Shown piece after piece: positions 52,247 to 61,659 of a stretch of DNA of 64,000 nucleotides; the first letter of the stretch is position 1; each line of letters begins with the position of its first letter. Source of the DNA: Podarcis raffonei. Taxonomy: Eukaryota; Chordata; Lepidosauria; Squamata; Lacertidae. The DNA is taken from positions 42,523,001 through 42,587,000 of the forward strand of contig NC_070614.1 of NCBI RefSeq assembly GCF_027172205.1, given 5' to 3'. The position numbers and the translations under genes are program-made. The notes under the pieces are model-generated. The model had not been told where the DNA came from and did no database searches. It saw only the letters and a program-made list of their open reading frames with translations.

Positions 52247-55088
52247 TTATTTATACCCCACCCATCTGGCTGGGTTTCCCCAGCCACTCTGGGTGGCTTC
52301 CAACAAAACACTAAAATAAAATAACCTATTAAACATTAAAAGCTTCCCTAAACAGGGCTGCCTTTAGATGTCTTCTAAAAGTTTGGTAGTTATTTTTCTC
52401 TTTGACATCTGGTGAGAGGGCCTTCCACAGGGCGGGTGCCACTACTGAGAAGGCCCTCTGCCTGGTTCCCTGTAACTTGGCTTCTCGCAGAGAGGGAACC
52501 ACCAGAAGGCCCTCAGCGATGGACCTCAGTGTCCGGGCAGAATGGTGGAAATGGAGATGCTCCTTCAGGTATACTGGACCAAGGCCGTTTAGGGCTTTAA
52601 AGGTCAGCACCAACACTTTGAATTGTGCTCAGAAACGTACTGGGAGCCAGTGTAGGTCTTTCAAGACTGGTGTTATATGGTCTTGGCATTTTTTAAAAAT
52701 ATTACACATATGAAAGGCATACAGCTATATCCTCAGAACCTAATGATACACTTCTCCTGATTTTAGCTTACTTGTCCCCTATAGTCATCTCCTGATGACC
52801 TTATCCAGGTGTCCTGGAGGTTTAGAGGGTGCTGACAAGAGAAAGGTTGTTTTGGTTGTAGTCCCTTTTCCATAGAGATGCCTACCTGGCACCAACATTA
52901 GGATCCTTTTGGTCTCAATTTAATGCATTTGTCTTCTCCAAGACATTTGAGGAAATATAGTTCTCTTGCTTACTGTTGTTTCTGTATTACATATAGTCAG
53001 GGGATCTTTCTTTCTTCTTTCTTTCTTTCTGTTAAACTTAATAGTTTCTTATTTGAACTGTGCTTGAAAGTAACTTAAATACATTTTGTATTAGGTAGCA
53101 ATAGATTTAAATTTAAAATTGGCACCAGGTTCAGCATTTTCCCATGTGGCATTGAGTAGGTGAATTTAAATTTAGGAAGGGCTGAAAAGGAAAAGTTGCA
53201 ACTTCATTTCAAGACTGGCATATTTTAGTTTATGGAATCTTTGAATAATCTATATTAATTTAAAGTGTAAAACCCAATGAAAGATTTCTCCTCTTTTTAA
53301 ATGCCAAAATACAGACCAGGAGACCTTTTAAGGATATTTGGAGCTAGGAATGTACATCGGCTTTGTTGATATCCCAACTTGTGGGATGAAATAGGGTGAT
53401 TCAGGGATGGTTGCCACACTGCAGCTATTACTATGAAACCGGGCAGGCTCCATCTCCTCTGAATGGCCACTCTGACATTGCATCAAATTCTGGCAGAAAA
53501 ATCAAAAGCCACAGACTTTTCATTTGTTCTTAAAAAAAACATGATTTAAAGGTGTCCTGCATCACCTCACTCTCATCTCAGATTACCCTGCCTATAATGT
53601 GTCAGGCTTAATCCACTCTAAAAGGGCTCCTGTACATGCAAATTTCATCCACTTTCACTAAAAGTGGAAAACAATTTTTTTAGCCATTTTTAGATTCCCT
53701 ATTATAATTAATAGAATAACTACAGCTTTTCTTTACAGAGAGCAACTCGGAAACGAGAGCATAGAGTGACTCAGAAATAGATCAGCTTTAAAAAATAAAA
53801 TATAATGTGCAGATACAAGGCAATTTTTTGGTCTGTGCAAAGACCTATATGGAACTGTGGCTACAAAGATCTAGTTACAGGTAGGTAGCTGTGTTGGTTT
53901 TCCGTAGTCAAAACAAAATAAAAAAATTCCTTCCAGTAGCACCTTAGAGATCAAATTTGTGGCTACAAAGAAAACGTGTCAGGCTGGATAAAAAAATGAA
54001 GTGACATTTTAGTGTATTATGTTCAGGGAGATTGATTTATTTTCATTTTATGAAATGAATTTTGGATCACACATGTGTTCAAACACCACCTTGAAGCCAA
54101 AAGATACAAAGTCCAGGAGAACAATAATCCATGCTCCATGCAAGCATCTTACTTGTGGCATCTTGTACATGCACAGTATATTTGCCATGTGGAAAGAGAA
54201 TTCATAGTTAGGTCCCCCAATGACTGCTACTGGAATGTTCTCAACATCACACTTGTAGTTCGGGATGAATCTGCCCCTTCTGGAGAGTAGTTCCAATGAG
54301 GCTTGATAGGTCCGGCATGCTCTGAAATGGCTATTATAGATGTGGAATCCCAATGTGGCATTAGGTAAGATTTGGGGATTTTCGTTTATCTCCTTTATAG
54401 CAAATACCAAGGCCAGGATGTGTTGATAGAGCTGTGTCATTAGCCTGCAATGAGAGCTACAAACTGCATCAAAGGACATCTTCTACAGATCAGGATATCT
54501 AATTTTCTATATCTATGTATGAAATTGTGCAAAAATAGATCATATGGCCACTGCCCAGGGAAGTTTGTGGAAACGAAAGAATACACACCTAGACTACCCT
54601 GCAAAAGCAGTGCTGAGATATCAGATCTGCCAGGGCTTTTTTTTCAGCCGAAACTCACCAGAACTCAGTTCCGGCACCTCTCAGGTGGGTGCCATTGCCA
54701 TTATACGAGAACAAGGGAGTGTTCATGGTGAGTTCCAGCACCCCTTTTTTTCTAGAAAAAAATAGCACTGATATCTGCCCCAAAACGTATGAGAGAGGAG
54801 GCCAAAGGGGAATATATTCCTTACATGTGTATGATATGGTTAAAGAAACACAAAACTGCTTACATACATAAAGTCAGCATCAGAGATGTCTTGGGATGGA
54901 TGCATATTGAAGTTTATGGTATTTGGAAATATATAGATCTGTGACATAATGGCAGCAATTATATAGTCTCCAGACTGATAATATTGGTGAAGAATTGGAA
55001 GGGGGTCCCTGAGTGAACACTGAACAATAGAAACCTTGCATGACAGCTGGGGCAGCAACACTAGCACCAGCACCATAGATAATATCAT
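45441..55088 (-). CDS. V2R-4: vomeronasal type-2 receptor, six-exon gene with signal peptide
   Basis: Exons on the minus strand are 54868-55088, 54153-54444, 51183-52037, 50269-50496, 47839-47965 and 45441-46342; the sum is 2625 bases, 874 residues plus stop. Exon phases equal those of the other genes. The N-terminus [19 protein letters not shown] is a normal cleavable signal peptide, with cleavage likely after the LLPQLS segment. Flytrap, cysteine-rich linker and seven helices follow. It is clearly diverged from the V2R-1/2/3 group throughout and serves here as an outgroup. Introns hold SINE, BovB, L2, C2H2-finger LINE and hAT-like insertions but no exon is damaged. By sequence it is the best candidate for a fully working receptor in the window. 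Confidence 0.94.
46880..47172 (+). mobile_element. LINE 3' fragment with C2H2-finger end
   Basis: The decayed plus-strand frame includes [20 protein letters not shown], the C-terminal zinc finger of a non-LTR retrotransposon family also present at 49239-49789. The clade is not assigned. Confidence 0.6.
47280..47637 (+). mobile_element. Full-length tRNA-derived SINE
   Basis: It has a tRNA-like head with B box GGTTCGAATCT, a long unrelated body, and the end CCCTTTACCTTTACC. A perfect 13-base target duplication, TATGCTTAATCAG, flanks it (47267-47279 and 47638-47650). It lies in V2R-4 intron 5. The family is a common squamate SINE; I do not assign a name. Confidence 0.88.
47839..47965 (-). CDS. 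V2R-4 exon 5 (cysteine-rich linker)
   Basis: This 127-base exon encodes [20 protein letters not shown] and [17 protein letters not shown]. Acceptor GGACAG, donor AAGG/GTAAGA. Confidence 0.94.
48586..48759 (-). mobile_element. RTE/BovB LINE, 3' end fragment
   Basis: It is the same 3' end as at 129-433, starting from the GTT-rich tail: ATGGACCAGAGGACACCAGG and CAAACTCATGCTGGTAGC. It is shorter, about 175 bases, and lies in V2R-4 intron 4. Confidence 0.85.
49196..49945 (-). mobile_element. tRNA-derived SINE split by a LINE insertion
   Basis: Read on the minus strand, 49790-49945 holds the tRNA-like head (TAGCAGTAGAGCATTTGC, CAGGTTCAATCC) and 49196-49238 the tail (TCTAGATGTACCAATGATCT, then CAGTATAAGGCA). 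The gap between is a nested LINE. A relative lies at 62765-63000. Confidence 0.78.
49239..49789 (+). mobile_element. 5'-truncated LINE with C2H2-finger end, nested in a SINE
   Basis: The plus-strand remains read [40 protein letters not shown] and [12 protein letters not shown], then [20 protein letters not shown] and a CPHCGR finger segment. It ends in a (GAA)n-like tail. The perfect 10-base duplication ACATCTAGAT (49229-49238, 49790-49799) flanks it. The clade is uncertain. Confidence 0.83.
50269..50496 (-). CDS. V2R-4 exon 4
   Basis: This 228-base, phase 0 exon encodes [39 protein letters not shown] and ends [11 protein letters not shown] before GTAAGG. Confidence 0.94.
51183..52037 (-). 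CDS. V2R-4 exon 3 (main ligand-binding exon)
   Basis: This exon of 855 bases, 285 codons, is two codons shorter than in V2R-1/2/3. It begins [14 protein letters not shown], contains [60 protein letters not shown] and [20 protein letters not shown], and ends YQEPWQ. Confidence 0.95.
52061..52109 (+). repeat. (GGAA)n microsatellite
   Basis: About twelve GGAA units lie just upstream of V2R-4 exon 3 on the minus strand (as TTCC), where they could act as part of the polypyrimidine tract region. Confidence 0.93.
52196..52690 (-). mobile_element. L2-clade LINE, 3' end with (AAT)n tail
   Basis: The minus strand encodes [40 protein letters not shown] and [16 protein letters not shown]; further upstream is the LKDLHWLPV-like region. 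The 3' end GGCTGGGTTTCCCCAGCCAC (plus strand) is followed by an (AAT)n array at 52196-52246. It lies in V2R-4 intron 2. Confidence 0.87.
52700..54150. other. V2R-4 intron 2, mostly unassigned
   Basis: No gene is seen. A short dispersed repeat (GTAGCTGTGTTGGTTTTCCG, then TTCCAGTAGCACCTTAGAGA) lies at about 53874-53960, a sequence type common in lizard genomes. The rest is AT-rich. Confidence 0.55.
54153..54444 (-). CDS. V2R-4 exon 2
   Basis: This 292-base exon encodes [40 protein letters not shown] and ends [12 protein letters not shown], with donor CAA/GTAAGA. Confidence 0.94.
54631..54770. mobile_element. hAT-like MITE in V2R-4 intron 1
   Basis: The 140-base insert has inverted ends CAGGGCTTTTTTTC and GAAAAAAATAGCACTG. 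The flanks AGATCTGC (54623-54630) and ATATCTGC (54771-54778) match at 7 of 8 bases, the size expected for hAT. Confidence 0.82.
54868..55088 (-). CDS. V2R-4 exon 1 with signal peptide
   Basis: It encodes [19 protein letters not shown], then [20 protein letters not shown] and [12 protein letters not shown]. The donor AT/GTATGT gives the phase 2 needed to join exon 2; an alternative GTAAGC four bases on would break the frame. The hydrophobic core of 14 residues is what V2R-1/2/3 lack. Confidence 0.9.
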
Positions 55089-55806
55089 CTTGCAAGCAAA
55101 TCATAGCACACAACAGTTCATCTTTCAAGCACCATCATTCAAGCTTTGCTCAGCTGATGCAAATCTGGAACAGTGCATTGCAAAGAATCAGTGATCAGAC
55201 TGACAGAGCTCTCTGTTCCTATAGGACCAGTTCTGAATGGCTCAAGGGTTATTAATAACATGATTCATAGTTTTGCATATGGCCACTGGAACTCCTTAGG
55301 GGTGGGGCAAAGAAATATAATGACTAATTTGATAATTATACGAGAGGTAATCTCCTGTTGTGGCTTGCAGATTCTCTGGAATACTGCAAAAGAAAACAAG
55401 TTTATCACATCTCAGCCAAAGCCTTTTCTTGTCCTACTCAGATGAAGAGCAAGAATGTGAAATCTCTTAGAGGAAAGATCAAAGTATATGTAATATCATG
55501 AATATTTATTTTTACACAGCATTGTTTGTATAATAATCTGGAATGGGAAGAAGGATGTGGCTGAAAGGAACTCAGAAAGCCACATTAATGTCTCACAACA
55601 AATGAAACTGATCTGTAGAAAACACAACTTGAAAAAAGAGACAATGCATGTATTTTTGTAAACTAAGAAATCTTTAATAAATAATAAAAAAGAAATCTCC
55701 GAAGGAACCCAGATGGAAAACTTCATTGGTCACCGATTTTACATAAATGGAACTATTGAAAAGGGAGGTGGGGGAGAGACTATTCATGATTGCTTTCCTG
55801 GTAAAG
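55089..55806. other. 5' flank of V2R-4, no gene seen
   Basis: No homology recognised. The region is AT-rich with no long frame. Confidence 0.5.
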
Positions 55807-55808
55807 TA

Positions 55809-56033
55809 CAGTGGTATCTCTAGTTACGAACTTAATTCGTTCTGGAGGTCCATTCTTAACCTGAAGCTGTTCTTAACTAGAGGCATGCATTCACTAAGGG
55901 GGCCTCTTGCTGCTGCTGTGTCGCCAGCCCCTGATTTCTGCTCTCATCCTGGGGCAAAGTTCTCAACTCGAGGTAACTCTTCCAGGTTAGCAGAGTTTGT
56001 AACCTGAAGCATTTGTAACTTGAGGTACCACTG
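55809..56033. mobile_element. TA-flanked MITE (Tc1/mariner, Tigger-like)
   Basis: The ends are CAGTGGTATCTCTAGTTACG and GAGGTACCACTG, with TA at 55807-55808 and 56034-56035. It is related to the V2R-1 intron copy but more diverged. Confidence 0.8.
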
Positions 56034-56524
56034 TACAAGCCTTCCCTCTTTCCAAATTTTCAAAAAATCATCTCCCAGTTTCACTTTTCACTTCTCCCCT
56101 CTGATAATGGTTGGAAGCTGCCCAGTTGCTGTTCCAATCCTAGTGGATAAGGTGATATCAGGGAAGGTTATAGAACTTCAGCAGTTCAAGAGGCATTGTC
56201 TTCAAAAAGCCTCAAAGAAAAAAATGGACAGTTCTAACTGTGTTCAAAACAATCAAACAGTGGTGAGGTCTTATGAATGAAACCTATGAAACTGTTGGTG
56301 GGATTTTTCACAACAGTGCTCCATCCAGGATCCCTCATTTGATAGGGGAATAGAGACAGGAATAGAGCCTGCACGATCTATAACAGAGAGTGCTGCATTG
56401 TATGTGCTGTTGTATGGTTTGTGATATTAACTGCGAATCCAAACCATGTCTACTTAGAAATAAGTGCTACTGAATTACGTGGGGGTGACTCCCAGGTATG
56501 TGTGGTTAGTATTGTATCATATTT

Positions 56525-56525
<1 letters not shown>

Positions 56526-56559
<34 letters not shown>

Positions 56560-56561
56560 AT
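56526..56561 (+). repeat. (TAG)n microsatellite
   Basis: About eleven TAG triplets. Frames reading V or Y runs here are artefacts. Confidence 0.92.
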
Positions 56562-56929
56562 AGTTGGCACTTTGCTCATTAACTTGGGTTTCAATGAAAT
56601 AATACATCATTTGGGGGTAACACATCTGATTCATGGAAGAATCAAGAGCACCATTGGGTAGATTAGTTCCAGTTGTGGAGGCATGATGTTGACAAGGTGC
56701 TTCAATTGAACAAGAATGACCTTCCACATATGCATTTGAACCTTGTCCCTTTGAAGGTCAGAACCAGCACCTTCATTTCAGGCAGGAAATAAATTAAGGA
56801 AGGGGAACGAATGTATACAGTTTACTTTTTGCCCCTGGTTAGCAGCCCACCCAGTCTCCATGTTAAAGTCTCACTGAGATACTTGATTTCTGATTAACAG
56901 GGCCACAAAGGATTCCCTCCCTCCAAACC

Positions 56930-57412
56930 TGTCAAGCTTCAGGGAATCCGATCCTTCCCATGGTGGCAGCCAAGAAGCAGATAAACAAGAAGAGCTCTTA
57001 ACAAGTCTTTTATTCAATATTCACAGCGGAAGGCTTAGTAAAGGTGCCCCTATTTCAGTAATGGTGTTGCTCTGAGTAAAGTCCCACACCCTCCTTCTCT
57101 CGTATTATATGTCATCCCTGTGCTTTCTGCCTCTGAGCTTTCTGTTCTCCTACTCTCAATGCCTGCTGGGTCCTGGAGGGGGGGTCAGGAATGCTTTCTA
57201 AAGACAGTGAATCTGTCAGCTGTCTCTCCACTGGTGCTTCGGCTTCCTCCTGCTGCTCTCCCAATATTTCCCAGCTTCTCCCCTCTGCAGCCTCTGAACT
57301 ATGACCTTCTGCAAACTACTGTTGTAAATCTATACTGTCCTCCTCTTCTCAGGAAGATTCAGGAGGAGGGGGGGATGGTCTCCACCATTCCTCTTCAGTC
57401 TAGTCTCTGACA
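56930..57412 (-). mobile_element. Solo LTR with intact target duplication (fossil)
   Basis: Read on the minus strand, it starts TGTCAGAGACTAG and ends AGCTTGACA, 483 bases. The perfect 5-base duplication AAACC (56925-56929, 57413-57417) flanks it. A TATAATA-like site and an AATAAAAG lie in the expected order. No internal region is attached, so it is the product of LTR-LTR recombination. Gypsy-type is inferred from the ends and 5-base duplication. Confidence 0.85.
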
Positions 57413-57417
57413 AAACC

Positions 57418-58309
57418 TCAATTAGTTATTGAATTGGTTTCCCCGGAAATGGCATTGGGCAAGATAAGCATTAAAGTGGGGCTATAAGGGGATTGGGATG
57501 GAGGGCTAGCTATAGCACACCAAAACTCAGGTTAGGGCTTAGCCTGACTGAAAGCTTGTTTCCCTGCAAATTCCATCCAATTATGCAGAAATGAATTTTT
57601 ATTTTTAGATTCCCCATTACAGTCAATGCGGCCAAAGAAATGAAATTTGTACCTGATTAATGAATCAAATAAAATTGCCCAGGCAGACACATTCTCTGGT
57701 GCAGTGACAGTGGTGAAAATAAGACAGATACTGGGGTTGGGTGAAATCAGTCCAACTCTTTATTGACTACTGTGAAAGGTAGGGTTGGCATTGTACTGGG
57801 CCTAGGATCAAGCTCGTCATTCCACTAGCCCATGCTGATGGAATGACACTCTTGGGGAATCGCTGCAAATACTTTCTGAGATTTTATTATTGAAAACATC
57901 CTGGAATTTTTTCAAGCACAGGTGACCTTCTGATTGACCATTCATTGCTCAGTGTTTTGTGTGATAGATAGGGTGGAGGATTCCAGCAGCAACAGGGACC
58001 TCATCTATGAACTAACGGAATAACAGGCTCCCAAATAAGAAATTGACCCTTTTGGTCATTCTCAGAATAATCTGGAAGTGACCATAGCATAAGACGACTA
58101 AACACATCTTGGCAACCACCGGGCCAAAACTCTTATGATACTGTTTTCCTTTATCAGAGTACTTTTTGAGCAGACCAGCTACATGGGCTGCTGTATTGGC
58201 TTTGGGGAACAGTTTTATTGAGTTCAGGCATTCTGAGAAGAAGATGAAATGAATACAAGGAGATTTAGTCCAGCTATGATTTGCTGCATCAAATAGTCTT
58301 GTTCATTCT
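57418..58309. other. Intergenic, 3' flank of V2R-5
   Basis: No gene recognised. Unassigned repeat-like sequence occurs at 57700-58020. Confidence 0.5.
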
Positions 58310-59211
58310 TTAATTCTTTCTTATAATAAGCTGTCCCCTGCTGTTTAACTCTGGCCTCAGCAAAATGATATAACATTTGGGGAAGAAGATGCAGCCCAGT
58401 AACCCAAAACTAGAGGCCAAAATAGAAAAGATTTCCACAGCCACCATGTACTTTCCTTTGGTACTCAGGTAGGTAGGAACAAAGGACAGCCACACACTGC
58501 AAAAGACCAACATGCTGAAGGTGATGAACTTGGCTTCATTAAAACTGTCTGGTAACTTCCTAGCTAGGAAAGCCACAGTGAAACTGATAAGGGCCAGCAT
58601 TCCCATGAAGCCTAGGACACAGTAGAACATGGTGACTGATCCTTCATTACATTGCAGTACAATTTCTTTAGTCATTGAGTGCTTGTCTAAATCAGGGAGT
58701 GGGGGAGCAACTATCAGCCAGGCACTACACATCATCATTTGAATGAGGAAACTGAAAAGAACAATGGAGATGGCCAGATGTTTCCCCACCCATCTCCTCA
58801 TTCTGGAGCCTGGCTTGGTAGCCATGAAAGCTAGAACCACTATAGTTGTTTTTGCTAAGATGCAAGACACTGCTACTGAGAAGATGACTCCAAAAGCAGT
58901 TTGTCGAAGGAGGCAGGTTATTCTTATGGGCTGGCCAATGAATAGCAAAGGACAAAGGAAGGAGAGAATGAGGGCTATGAGGAGAACATAGGTGAGGGTC
59001 CGATTGTTGGCTTTCACAATAGGAGTCTCTCTGTGCTTGATGAAGATCCTAAGCACCAAAGCTGTAATGAAAGTCAATAAAAGAGCAAACGTGACTAAAC
59101 TGATCCCCAGAGGTTCACCGTGAGACAGGAAGCTAATATCTTTTGGAAGACATATATCCTGGCCAATGTTTGGGTACTGATCTTCAGGACATTGAACACA
59201 GTCATCCATGT
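58310..59211 (-). CDS. V2R-5 exon 6 (seven-transmembrane exon)
   Basis: It starts [20 protein letters not shown], where the second cysteine-motif residues read VQC instead of FEC. It continues with seven helices, [20 protein letters not shown] and [13 protein letters not shown], ending QLIIRKN. It is open. Confidence 0.95.
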
Positions 59212-61108
59212 CTGGAAAGAGAAATAAAGAAAACATATTCATTGTACACTCCTAAGAGTTAGTGGTGGTAGGAGGAAAGGTTTCCACAGTCCTTTTGCTT
59301 TATATCCTACTTTTCTACTTGACTCATCAAAGTGTCTGTTGGCCCACACAGACTAGGCCCCACTGCCCCACCCTGCATCCCCCACACCTGACCATTCCTG
59401 ACTCAATGTCTTATCTGTGGAAATAATGGAAATAACTGTGTACTTTGCAGACTATTTCAGTAGTTGGAATCAAATTAAATCTCAGCAGACTAGAATTGGT
59501 GGTTCCAAACTTTCTGAATCTGCAGCTGTTACTCAGCTCATTTTAATGGTGAATCTACGTGCATGGTAAAGGTGATCAGCTCTGGAGTGGAAAAGAAGAG
59601 GAAGAAGAAGAAGAGTTTGGATTTGATATCCCGCCTTTCACTCCCCTTCAGGAGTCTCAAAGCGGCTAACAATCTCCTTTCCCTTCCTCCCCCACAACAA
59701 ACACTCTGTGAGGTAAGTGGGGCTGAGAGACTTCAAAGAAATGTGACTGGCCCAAGGTCACCCAGCAGCTGCATGTGGAGGAGCGGAGACACGAACCCGG
59801 TTCCCTGGATTACGTGACTACCGCTCTTAACCACTACACCACACTGGCTCTCAAGAAGAAGAAAGATTTTGACAAGAAAGTTCTGGCTCATGGTTTAAGC
59901 AGGCCGAAACATTTGTTTTAATGATAGAAAGGCTCTGTTTCCTGGGGCTGGTGCTTGGTGCTTTAGCTGAGATGAGAGCATGTACAGATAAAAGAATTCA
60001 AGACTCATTAGCAGCTCTGAGTGACTTTCTTGTATCTCCCTATACCCTAGGAACTTGGGATCACATTAACCTCCAAAACAATGGAAAACATTTTCTACAG
60101 GTGCTTAACCCATAATTTATTACTACAGACCTAATGTTGTTGACTTCTTTTTGTTATTAAAATGTCCACACTTTAATAAGCTGAAATATAATCATTGTTC
60201 TGCTGATGTTTTAAAGTACACTTTTCCAAACACATTTTAATCTCACCGCCCCTGTTTGGTCACTACCACCTCACCCATACAGGCAAATTAAGAAACTCAT
60301 TTTCAACAGCCTCACCATGTAGCTAATAACTGTAGTTTCGCAAAAAATCTAGGTCTTGTGCCATTTTCTGTGGGTAAAGATAGCCACATTGTGAAGTTGT
60401 CTTTTCTTCCTAGATATTACACAATGTCACTTAACATTGCGTCCCTTCTCTCCACTGAGGCTGTAGTATTTGTTTCAGTCAATTGCCAATGGATCAGATT
60501 TAGATGAAGTGAAGATCCATTGTTTATGTGAATTCCTATGTATTCAAATGGATCTCTCAAAACATAACTAAATAGTGATACAGCAGTGTATAAAAAAACA
60601 GGTTTGTAGTTAAATTATAACGTATTTCTAATCAATTACCAGTGAATTGGGGCAATGTTTTGAACATCAAGGAAATCAATGTAAAAAAACAGACACATTG
60701 ATATACATAACCAGATCAAAATCAATTATGAAATAGGTGGCATACATATGTCAATATATCACATGTTTTAACCTTTCTTACCTTCCTGGTTGGAAATCTT
60801 TCCTTCTGGACATAGGAAGCAATCATAGCAACAAAATGGCTTCCCTTCCTTCTTTGTCCGACTGTAGCCTGAACGGCAAGGATCATTACATATAGAAATG
60901 GGCTGGGTCTGTTCATAAATGGCAGAATATAATGTTTTAGGTAATATCATGAACACTAGATAGTATTGTGAATGCAGTGGGCTTTTAGATCCTCCACCAT
61001 AACATATATCTATCATCTATCTATCTATCTATCTATCTAATCTATCTATCATCTATCTATCTATCTATCATCTATCTATATCTATCATCTATCTATCATC
61101 TATCTACC

Positions 61109-61151
<43 letters not shown>

Positions 61152-61192
61152 ATCTATCTATCTATCTATCATCTATCTATCTATCATCCATC

Positions 61193-61233
<41 letters not shown>

Positions 61234-61256
61234 ATCTATCTATCATCATCTATCTA

Positions 61257-61304
<48 letters not shown>

Positions 61305-61616
61305 ATCTATCTATCATCTATCTATCATCTATCTATCTATCATCTATCTATATCTATCATCTATCTATCTATCTATCATCTATCTATGTATCATCTATCT
61401 CTATCTATCATCTATCTATCTATCTATCATCTATCTATCTATCTATCTATCTATCATCTATCTATCAATCTATCTATCATCTATCATCATCTATCTATCT
61501 ATCATCTATATCTATCTATCTATCTATCTATCATCTATCTATCTATCTATCTATCATCTATCTATCTATCTATCTATCTATCATCTATCTATCTATCATC
61601 TATCTATCTATCTATC

Positions 61617-61659
<43 letters not shown>

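Noticed and set aside
54861-54868. Second donor GTAAGC in V2R-4 exon 1
   Set aside because: It would end the exon in the wrong phase for exon 2; GTATGT gives the shared phase 2.
56464-56661. Frame with a valine run
   Set aside because: It is the TAG microsatellite in translation.
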